DNA of 13,334 nucleotides, taken from assembly GCA_003150395.1 (NCBI GenBank), contig QAMI01000014.1, positions 6,811-20,144 on the forward strand. The letters are read 5' to 3'. Positions 7,319-13,334 of this stretch are shown piece by piece. This DNA comes from Candidatus Gastranaerophilales bacterium (lineage in GTDB: Bacteria; Cyanobacteriota; Vampirovibrionia; Gastranaerophilales; Gastranaerophilaceae). The stretch's first letter is position 1. Each line of letters begins with the position of its first letter. The notes beneath the pieces are model-generated. The model worked only from the letters and a program-made list of their open reading frames with translations, was not told where the DNA came from and did not search any database. The translations under genes and the position numbers were made by a program.

Positions 7319-7431
7319 GTGAATAAGTGAATAGGTAAATAAGCGAATAAGTGCTTATCAAAGTAGATATTAGTGCAATTTTTCTGTTACAGCATTATGA
7401 AACGAACTTATTCACCTATTCACTTATTCGC
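7319..7431. repeat. Inverted pair of 8-bp tandem repeats between the large- and small-subunit genes
   Basis: The left arm holds four consecutive 8-bp units (7321-7352): GAATAAGT, GAATAGGT, AAATAAGC, GAATAAGT. The right arm holds three units in inverse orientation (7406-7429), reading GAATAAGT, GAATAGGT, GAATAAGT on the minus strand. Positions 7319-7343 pair with 7407-7431 at 23 of 25 positions around a 63-nt loop, so the transcript could form a long hairpin. There is no T-run for termination on either strand. No transposase is nearby. It fills most of the 175-nt gap that otherwise breaks a tightly packed gene cluster. Confidence 0.85.
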
Positions 7432-7469
7432 TTCATAAACTTACTGTGAGATTGCTTCGATGGTTTAGT

Positions 7470-8924
7470 TTACAAATCATTCCCGCAGTACGACAGATTG
7501 AAGCTTTTGTTGCAAAGCGGGAAGTCTGAAATTCCGTTGTTTCTGACAGCCATCGCAAGCCCGTACCAGTTGTTGAATGACGGGTCTTTGATTTTGTAAC
7601 GAGAAAGCTTTCCGGTGTTGTCGGTGATTGCCGTATGAATAACTTCACCGCGCCAGCCTTCTGTCATTGAAACTACAAATTTATCAGCAGCTAAAGGTTT
7701 TGGCGAAGTTGTGCACAGGGGTTCGCCTTCAAAATCAGGTAACATTCTCATAAATTTTCTAATCAATGAAAGCGACTGCATAATTTCTTTGTAGCGGATA
7801 CGTGTTCTTGAATAAACATCGCCTGTGGCTTTGAATTTTTTGTCGTCTTTGTCCAAAAACCATTTGTCAGGGAAGTCAAATCTTGTATCACGTTCTACGC
7901 CTGACGCACGGCCGGCAGGACCTACAAGTCCAAGAGCTTTTGCGTTTTCAAAACTTACAACACCGGTTTTTTCGAGTCTTGAAATCACTGTCGGAGATTT
8001 AAGCATTGTGGTTGTTGTACGTTTTACATCAGCGCCGACTTTTTCAAGAGTTTTGAGAATGCTTGCTGCAAGTTCTTGATTTATATCAAAATTTACACCG
8101 CCAACACGGATTAAACCTCTTCCAAAACGGCTTCCGCTAATTTCAAGCATTGAATTTATCACAAGAGTTCTTGTAACACCAAAAATTGCAGCGCCCATTT
8201 GATAAGCGGTGTCACCTGCAATTGCTCCCAAATCACCAATGTGAATTGCGGCGCGCTCCATTTCCAGCGCAATAAGTCTGATTAATTGTGCACGGTTTGA
8301 AACCTGAATTCCAGAAAGTGCTTCGATTGCATGTGAATATGCAAGGTTGTAGGCAATTACGCTATCGCCGCAAACGGATTCTGCAAGCTGGTTTGTCGGG
8401 TTTTGTAAAAACAAATCTTCAACGCCTCGACTCTGGTATCCAAGACGGATTTCCAAATCGTAAACCTTTTCGCCATTGCACATAAATCTAAAATGTCCGG
8501 GTTCGATTACGCCCGCGTGAATTGGCCCGACACCAACCTGGTGAATTTCTTCTCCTTGAATTTCAAAGAACGGATATTCTTTTTTGTGGTCGCGCACAGG
8601 TTTAAGCCAAGGATGTCCGAGCGGTTCAATTCCGTATTCTTCAAAAAATTCGCGCTCAAACATGTGGAATGCCGGAATATCTTTTGTGATTGATTCGTAA
8701 GACTTTTGGCCGGCGTCGAAAAATGAAGATGAAATATAAAGCTTTCCATTTTCATCATCCGCCATCACAACGTAAAGTTTTACGCCGTCAAATACTCTGT
8801 CGCCAAAAAATCCTACAACACGTTTGTTCAAATTTATAATTTCTTTTCTCAAATCGTTTATATCAAGAGAAGGAATATCTTTTAAATTGACGGGTTTGTT
8901 ATTTTCAGTTGTTATCCAGTTCAT
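7470..8924 (-). CDS. Ehr-type large subunit (NuoC-NuoD/HycE-like) lacking the Ni-Fe site
   Basis: A 484-residue fusion. An N-terminal NuoC (30 kDa)-like domain (about 1-110, ending FFEEYGIEPLGHPWLKPVR) joins a NuoD (49 kDa)/hydrogenase large-subunit domain (about 115-484), as in HycE and HyfG. The order GPIHAGVIEPGHF, LGYQSRGVEDL, MERAAIHIGDLG and VGPAGRASG fits group 4 hydrogenase-type large subunits. The Ni-Fe motifs are lost. In the N-terminal CGxCxxxH motif, C185 remains but S188 and Y192 replace Cys and His. In the C-terminal DPCxxC motif, S449 and N452 replace both cysteines. The 32-residue tail after that point (ending SFNLSYCGNDL) is therefore not expected to be trimmed by a hydrogenase maturation protease. 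It should sit against the small subunit and react with an unknown substrate instead of H2. It starts 5 nt after the HyfF-like gene, with GGGG upstream of the ATG. Confidence 0.93.
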   Translation of the reverse strand: MNWITTENNKPVNLKDIPSLDINDLRKEIINLNKRVVGFFGDRVFDGVKLYVVMADDENGKLYISSSFFDAGQKSYESITKDIPAFHMFEREFFEEYGIEPLGHPWLKPVRDHKKEYPFFEIQGEEIHQVGVGPIHAGVIEPGHFRFMCNGEKVYDLEIRLGYQSRGVEDLFLQNPTNQLAESVCGDSVIAYNLAYSHAIEALSGIQVSNRAQLIRLIALEMERAAIHIGDLGAIAGDTAYQMGAAIFGVTRTLVINSMLEISGSRFGRGLIRVGGVNFDINQELAASILKTLEKVGADVKRTTTTMLKSPTVISRLEKTGVVSFENAKALGLVGPAGRASGVERDTRFDFPDKWFLDKDDKKFKATGDVYSRTRIRYKEIMQSLSLIRKFMRMLPDFEGEPLCTTSPKPLAADKFVVSMTEGWRGEVIHTAITDNTGKLSRYKIKDPSFNNWYGLAMAVRNNGISDFPLCNKSFNLSYCGNDL

Positions 8925-8929
8925 AATTT

Positions 8930-10360
8930 TTACCCCACTAATCCTGTAATTGTTCCGTTGATTAAAACATTCACAAACTGCGGAATATAAATCCCGAGAG
9001 CGAATGCAGCAACCAAAAGCACAAACTGCGGAAAGTACATGCCAAAACTTACTTCTTTTACGTTTTCTTCGTAATTTTTTTCCGGATTTTTGCTGCCGAA
9101 ACTCATTTTAATAACGGCTTTACCGAGTCCGTAAAGAACAATTGTCAAAAGGATTACGAACAGTCCGCAAAGAACGTAATGTTTTTGTAAAATCATTGAT
9201 TTAATCATCAAGAATTCGCTGATGAAAAGAACAGACGGCGGAAATGCAACAATTCCGAGGAAAGACGCAATCCAGAGCCAGCCTGTTTTTTTATCTGTTT
9301 TCAAAATTCCTGTTACTGATTTAATTTTTTTTGTTTTATAAATTTCAAGAATATTTCCTGAAGTCAGGAAGAAAGACGCTTTAATGAGCGAATGCCCAAT
9401 CATATGAAGAATTGCTGCATACATTGCAAGTCCGCCCACAGCGCATCCGATAATCAAAATTCCCATGTTTTCAACAGAAGAATACGCGAGCATTCTTTTG
9501 TAGTTGTTTATATGGAAAACGAACACAGCCGTTATGAAAAGTGATAAAAATCCCATAACAAGCATCATCAATTTTCCAAAATCCGCGCATCCTGCCATAA
9601 CTGTTATTTTATAAACATTCAAAATAATTAAAAATGCTGAATTAAGAAGTGCAGCTGAAAGCAGAGCTGAAACCGGCGAAGGAGATTCTGAATGCGCATC
9701 AGGGAGCCAGAAATGAACAGGTGCCAGACCCATTTTCGTTCCGATTCCAAAAAGAATAAATACAAACGCAAGCTTTAGCCAGAACGGATTGAATGTATGT
9801 GCGTTTGCCATTAATTCATGGTATGTAAGAGAATTCATATTTCCTGTAGAAATCGTGAGCAAAATAATTCCGACAAACGCCAGCGCAATACCGATTGAAC
9901 AGATATAAACATATTTCCAGGCTGCTTCAATTGAAGTTTTAGTTTTACTGAAATAAATCAGATATGCACTTGCTAAAGTTGTTGCTTCAATAAAAACCCA
10001 CGAAAGCCCGAGGTTTGTGCTTAAAATCGCGCCGGTCATTGAAAGGACGAAAATTAAAATCATATAGGAATAATGTCTTAATCTTCGAACATCTGTTGTT
10101 TCATGTTTTATATATCCGTTGTTGTAAATTGCAACAGCCATAAAAACAATCGAAAGCAAGAGCAAAAACACAATATTTGACGAATCCGCGCAGAAATATT
10201 TACTCGAAATACAAGGCAAATTCATCGCGCACGCAATTGACACAACCAAATGCATGAGCGCGTAAACATTTATCATAAAATTGTTCATCCATTTTGCTTT
10301 GAAAATGAACATTATTAAGCACGCTAAAATGGGGAAAATTAAAATTAAATTAATCATCAT
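8930..10360 (-). CDS. HyfF/NuoN-type antiporter-like membrane subunit (EhrD-like)
   Basis: An integral membrane subunit of about 476 residues with many transmembrane helices, of the Mrp/Nuo antiporter family (proton_antipo_M); it should form an H+ or Na+ channel. Conserved charged residues are present: the TM5 glutamate in SWVFIEATTL (E125), a lysine at K149 (EAAWKYVY) and the TM7 lysine K209 in GTKMGLAPVHFWLPDAHSES. NYKRMLAYSSVENMGIL and GHSLIKASFFL follow. The WLPDAHSESPSPVSALLS form is typical of HyfF/MbhH-like proteins. The frame is open to a GTG at 10366, but I chose the ATG at 10360 because AAGGA lies 8 nt before it, against 2 nt before the GTG. With this start the gene overlaps the end of the HyfE-like gene by 11 nt (ATGATGATTAA), suggesting translational coupling. 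Confidence 0.92.
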   Translation of the reverse strand: MMINLILIFPILACLIMFIFKAKWMNNFMINVYALMHLVVSIACAMNLPCISSKYFCADSSNIVFLLLLSIVFMAVAIYNNGYIKHETTDVRRLRHYSYMILIFVLSMTGAILSTNLGLSWVFIEATTLASAYLIYFSKTKTSIEAAWKYVYICSIGIALAFVGIILLTISTGNMNSLTYHELMANAHTFNPFWLKLAFVFILFGIGTKMGLAPVHFWLPDAHSESPSPVSALLSAALLNSAFLIILNVYKITVMAGCADFGKLMMLVMGFLSLFITAVFVFHINNYKRMLAYSSVENMGILIIGCAVGGLAMYAAILHMIGHSLIKASFFLTSGNILEIYKTKKIKSVTGILKTDKKTGWLWIASFLGIVAFPPSVLFISEFLMIKSMILQKHYVLCGLFVILLTIVLYGLGKAVIKMSFGSKNPEKNYEENVKEVSFGMYFPQFVLLVAAFALGIYIPQFVNVLINGTITGLVG

Positions 10361-11000
10361 ATTCACAATCCTTCAAATCTGATAACTGTGTAACTTCCAA
10401 ACCTTCAAACTCTTTGTTTATACGGTTTACCAGAAGTCCCAAAATAAATACCGCAATAAATAAATCAAGAAGAACACCTAGATTTACAATTATTGGCATT
10501 TCTTTTGCAACGGAAAGCGAAAGTAAGAAAATTCCGTTTTCCATTGTTATAAATTCAACAACATTTGTAAGAATTTTGTGTTTGATTGTGATTAAAATAA
10601 GGCTTATGATAATCACAGCAATCGAAACACCAAAGTAAACAGGGTTAATCATTTTTATTGCCGGAAAATTGAAATCCGAAATCAAAAATCCGCCGAACAA
10701 AATTACGCTTGAAATAAACAAACAGTAAAAATGCGGAATATTTGCTTCCATATCTCTGTATTCATGTGTTTGTTTCACGATTTTATTCAAGAATGCCGGG
10801 ATTACAAGAGCTTTCACAATCAAAGTTTCAAAAGTCAAAAACAAAAAGTTAAAAACATCTGTTTTTTCCATGCCAAACCAGCAAATTAAAAATAACAAAA
10901 TTCCCTGCAAAACAAGAATTCTTATATGTGCCATCAAACGGCTTGTTGCCGCCATATAAAGCATTGTTAATCCAAATAAAATTATTAGTGCATTTTCCAT
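10350..11000 (-). CDS. HyfE-like membrane subunit (EhrC-like)
   Basis: A 216-residue very hydrophobic protein, about the length of E. coli HyfE. It opens with ENALIILFGLTMLYMAATSR and has a second block LVLQGILLFLICWF, followed by several further helices. Its C-terminal half, with VEFITMENGIFLLSLSV and MPIIVNLGVLLDLFIAVFI, is NuoK-like: NuoK and HyfE share a buried acidic residue in this kind of helix, here the Glu of the TMENG motif. It probably forms part of the ion path between the NuoH-like subunit and the antiporter subunits. AGGAAG overlaps the stop of the NuoH-like gene, 9 nt upstream; the end overlaps the HyfF-like gene. Assignment rests on hydrophobicity, length, the TMENG motif and its place in the cluster. 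Confidence 0.87.
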   Translation of the reverse strand: MENALIILFGLTMLYMAATSRLMAHIRILVLQGILLFLICWFGMEKTDVFNFLFLTFETLIVKALVIPAFLNKIVKQTHEYRDMEANIPHFYCLFISSVILFGGFLISDFNFPAIKMINPVYFGVSIAVIIISLILITIKHKILTNVVEFITMENGIFLLSLSVAKEMPIIVNLGVLLDLFIAVFILGLLVNRINKEFEGLEVTQLSDLKDCEYDD

Positions 11001-11009
11001 TTTTTCTTC

Positions 11010-11930
11010 CTAATTTCCGTATAATTTTATAGCTGTGAGTGAAAGAATTATTAATGCAAATGAGGACATTGCAAAAATGAATTCAAAAACGTGTGACATT
11101 CTCAAACGCGCAATGCAGGATTCAAGAGTTCCGACAAAAACCGCGATTATCAAAAGCGCAGCTAGATACGCGAGCGTTGAATACCAAAACCCGATTAAGT
11201 GCATTGGAATTAACAAAGCAGCAATTAAGGATTCCAAAATCACCATCTTAATTCCGGCCGCCCATGTTATTAGCGCCAAATCCTGGCCCGAATTGTCCAA
11301 AATCATAACTTCATGTATCATTGTCAATTCAAGGTGTGTTGTCGGGTCGTCAACCGGCACGCGGCAGCATTCTGTGAGAAGCATTACCACAAGCGCAAGA
11401 ACTGCAAGCAATGTTATAAGAATTCCAAGCCCGCCTGCTTTTTCCAAAATCATTGAAAGGCTTTGGAAAGTATAATTTCCTGTCAATGCAATTAACGACG
11501 CCATAATTATAAAAAATGCGGGTTCAACGATTGTCGTAAAGCAGGCTTCACGGCTTGCACCCATTCCTTCAAAACTGCTTCCTGTATCCATTGCGGAAAT
11601 CAAAGCAAAGAATTTTCCAAGCCCCAGAATGTATGCAAAAAGAATAAATCCGCCTTCCATATTCACAACGGGCTGGCCGTTAATCATCGGAACAAAAAGT
11701 CCGGCAAACAAAGTTGTTGCAAAAATTACGAGCGGTGCAATTTTGAAAATCCATGTGGTTGTACTGCTAATCACGCTGTCTTTTTTCATCAATCTAACAA
11801 AATCCCATAATGGCTGCCAGATTGATACACCTTTTCGTCCTGCCCAAAAGGCTTTTGTCTTTTTTATCACACCGATTACAAGAAACGGCGCAAATAAAAG
11901 TATTATTAAATTAATCAAATTCGTAATCAT
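11010..11930 (-). CDS. HyfC/HycD/NuoH-type membrane subunit (EhrB-like)
   Basis: A 306-residue integral membrane protein of the complex I subunit 1 family. It anchors the large/small-subunit arm to the membrane and couples the redox reaction to ion transport. Diagnostic blocks: AGRKGVSIWQPLWDFVRLMK at 30-49, a loop specific to hydrogenase-type members; GSSFEGMGASREA at 118-130; and CRVPVDDPTTHLELTMIHE at 189-207, carrying the acidic cluster facing the soluble arm. ESCIARLRMSHVFEF lies at 270-284. PVDDPTTHLELTMIHE matches the HycD/HyfC branch rather than bacterial NuoH. The gene begins 6 nt after the NuoL/HyfB-type gene, with GGTAAAA before the ATG, and is followed 9 nt later by the HyfE-like gene. 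Confidence 0.94.
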   Translation of the reverse strand: MITNLINLIILLFAPFLVIGVIKKTKAFWAGRKGVSIWQPLWDFVRLMKKDSVISSTTTWIFKIAPLVIFATTLFAGLFVPMINGQPVVNMEGGFILFAYILGLGKFFALISAMDTGSSFEGMGASREACFTTIVEPAFFIIMASLIALTGNYTFQSLSMILEKAGGLGILITLLAVLALVVMLLTECCRVPVDDPTTHLELTMIHEVMILDNSGQDLALITWAAGIKMVILESLIAALLIPMHLIGFWYSTLAYLAALLIIAVFVGTLESCIARLRMSHVFEFIFAMSSFALIILSLTAIKLYGN

Positions 11931-11936
11931 TTTTAC

Positions 11937-13334
11937 CTATCCTAAAAATACTACTGCAATTAGTGCCAATATTAAAAATACAAGTCCGTACAAAATATAT
12001 TGCTGTATATTTCCGTTCTGAATTCTTTCGAAAACAGAGAAGAATTTTTCAATATCTTTTATGAACGGTTTGATGATATAAGCCTCTTCGACATCTTCGA
12101 TTTTCAAACAGAAATGAGCGTCTTTCGGGAAAAGTTCTTTCGGTTTTTTGATGTCAAAAACTTTTTTGAAAAGCGGTGTCAGCATTGACAAAAACGGGCT
12201 TGCGTAAGATGAAGCTGTGTATTGAATGTGGTTGTTTCCTTTATCGTAACCACAGCCCCATGTGCAGTGTGAAGCCGCATTTTTGTTTGAAAGTTTTTTC
12301 AAAATCGCAAGCACAAGAATAAATGCCAGAAGTCCGAATGCTGTGAATGAAATTGTCTGCAATAAATTAATTATTGCCGGCACTTCAACTGCGCCTGTGA
12401 AAGTTGCAACAGGTTTTGAAATGAGTTCAAAAACAAACTGCGGGAACAATCCAATGCAAAGCGTCAGCAATGCCAGACATCCCATCGGGAAAATCATTGA
12501 TGAAACAACGTCTTCTTTCACATGTTCAGCATGTTCGCTTCTAGGAAGTCCTAAAAATGTTATGCTGTAAAGCTTTGTGAAACAAAGGATTGCCATTGTT
12601 CCGACAAGTGCAAGTCCGGCAAGTGCAAGAATTGAAATAATAAGCATTCCGAGATTATCAACAAGCGCGCCTTTCAGCATACCAAAGTATATTAAAAATT
12701 CACTTATAAATCCGTTGAACGGAGGCAAGCCGCAAATTGCAACTGAACCAATCAAACAAAGTGCCGCAGTTTTCGGCATTGATTTTAAAAGTCCGCCGAG
12801 AACTTCAATGTTTCTTGTGTGGGTTTTGTTATAAACAGAACCTGCCGCGAAAAACATCAATTCTTTGAAAATAGAATGGTTTAAAACGTGCAGAATACAT
12901 CCGCCAAAACCTAATACAGCAACCGGTATTGAATTGTAAGCAAGTCCTAGCATACCAACACCCAGTCCTATTCCGATTATGCCGATATTTTCAATTGAAG
13001 AATATGCAAGAAGTCTTTTCATATCGAATTGTGTAACTGCATACAAAATTCCATACAAAGCCGTAATAACTGAAATTATTAATACAAAATAAGAAATCGC
13101 AACTGATGGCAAAACAATCAGTGACAAAATTCTTAAAATTCCGTAAATACCTGTCTTAATCATTACGCCCGACATAACAGCAGAAACATGGCTCGGTGCT
13201 GCCGGATGAGCTTCCGGGAGCCAGTTATGAAACGGTACAAATCCGGCTTTAATTCCAAATCCGATAAACGCAAACATAAATACAAGGTTTGCAAAATGTG
13301 CGTTATTCTGCAAAATTTCTTTGAAAGAATTGAA
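11937..13334 (-). CDS. HyfB/HycC/NuoL-type antiporter-like membrane subunit (EhrA-like), N-terminus cut off
   Basis: Partial: the frame stays open to the right edge, so 465 C-terminal residues are visible and the true start lies beyond. It is a multi-helix proton_antipo_M protein. Seen are GFGIKAGFVPFHNWLPEAHP, with the TM7-type lysine and the HNWLPEAH signature, then HVSAVMSGVMIKTGIYGI and KRLLAYSSIENIGIIGIG. HVLNHSIFKELMFFAAGSVY and ICGLPPFNGFISEFLIY follow. The C-terminal part has SHCTWGCGYDKGN and IQYTASSYASPFL, features of HyfB/HycC rather than NuoL, and ends in a final membrane helix. It is the most upstream cluster gene in view; promoter and start are outside the window. An in-frame TTG at 13313-13311 should not be taken as the start, since conserved sequence continues upstream of it. 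Confidence 0.93.
   Translation of the reverse strand, partial: FNSFKEILQNNAHFANLVFMFAFIGFGIKAGFVPFHNWLPEAHPAAPSHVSAVMSGVMIKTGIYGILRILSLIVLPSVAISYFVLIISVITALYGILYAVTQFDMKRLLAYSSIENIGIIGIGLGVGMLGLAYNSIPVAVLGFGGCILHVLNHSIFKELMFFAAGSVYNKTHTRNIEVLGGLLKSMPKTAALCLIGSVAICGLPPFNGFISEFLIYFGMLKGALVDNLGMLIISILALAGLALVGTMAILCFTKLYSITFLGLPRSEHAEHVKEDVVSSMIFPMGCLALLTLCIGLFPQFVFELISKPVATFTGAVEVPAIINLLQTISFTAFGLLAFILVLAILKKLSNKNAASHCTWGCGYDKGNNHIQYTASSYASPFLSMLTPLFKKVFDIKKPKELFPKDAHFCLKIEDVEEAYIIKPFIKDIEKFFSVFERIQNGNIQQYILYGLVFLILALIAVVFLG

Noticed and set aside
7319..7431. CRISPR array
   Set aside because: Units are 8 bp, contiguous and without spacers, and the two arms are in inverse orientation; no cas gene is present.
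7319..7431. Intrinsic terminator between large- and small-subunit genes
   Set aside because: Despite the long stem there is no T-run after it on either strand and the stem is AT-rich.
7433..7648. 71-codon frame overlapping the 3' end of the large-subunit gene on the same strand
   Set aside because: It lies in another frame of conserved coding sequence and its product resembles no family I know.
7470..8924. Functional group 4 [NiFe] hydrogenase large subunit
   Set aside because: Three of four Ni-binding cysteines are substituted, so a hydrogenase label would mislead.
6548..13334. Respiratory complex I (nuo) operon
   Set aside because: NuoC/NuoD are fused, NuoB is fused to a ferredoxin, HyfE is present, and NuoE/F/G/I/A/J are missing. 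The NuoH- and NuoL-like proteins carry hydrogenase-branch motifs (PVDDPTTHLELTMIHE, CTWGCGYDKGN).

Overview
The window is AT-rich, gene-dense bacterial chromosome without tRNA, rRNA, CRISPR array or insertion sequence. The principal sigma factor resembles cyanobacterial SigA in regions 3 and 4 (SLETPIGKEEDSRLGDFIE, LREDL, TLSPRERDVLRLRFGMDDGR, KLRHPNRS). No photosynthesis gene is present, and the right half encodes an anaerobe-type energy-converting membrane complex. Together this suggests a non-photosynthetic relative of Cyanobacteria (Melainabacteria/Vampirovibrionia, perhaps a gut Gastranaerophilales). That placement is inference from remembered family signatures, not a computed phylogeny.

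Layout. At 1-155 (minus) is the start of a lipoprotein of the amino-acid ABC transporter solute-binding family, with a near-consensus promoter. At 219-3324 (minus) is a dnaG-rpoD operon: a promoter before dnaG, an 8-nt overlap between the two genes and an intrinsic terminator after rpoD. Divergent from it on the plus strand are a soluble hybrid histidine kinase with two receiver-type domains (3432-4838), a XerD-like tyrosine recombinase (4905-5771) and a BioD-family P-loop protein (5791-6510). Convergent with these, 6548 to the right edge (minus), is a six-gene cluster. In transcription order it encodes a NuoL/HyfB-type antiporter subunit (cut by the window edge), a NuoH/HyfC-type subunit, HyfE, a NuoN/HyfF-type antiporter subunit, a NuoC-NuoD/HycE-type large subunit, and a NuoB/HycG-type small subunit with a fused N-terminal ferredoxin domain.

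The six-gene cluster is the main point of interest. It has the composition of a group 4 membrane-bound [NiFe] hydrogenase, but the large subunit has lost three of the four nickel-binding cysteines: CGDS replaces CxxC and DPSFNN replaces DPCxxC. It is therefore best called an energy-converting hydrogenase-related (Ehr) complex, a complex I/hydrogenase intermediate of unknown substrate. A plausible working model is that reduced ferredoxin feeds electrons through the small subunit to an unknown acceptor at the former Ni-Fe site while the antiporter-like subunits move H+ or Na+. The ferredoxin domain of the small subunit is itself half degenerate. The large- and small-subunit genes are separated by a 175-nt gap holding an inverted pair of 8-bp tandem repeats.

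Other points worth following up are a BioD homologue lacking the family's catalytic lysine and glutamate, and a degenerate receiver-like domain at the N-terminus of the histidine kinase.
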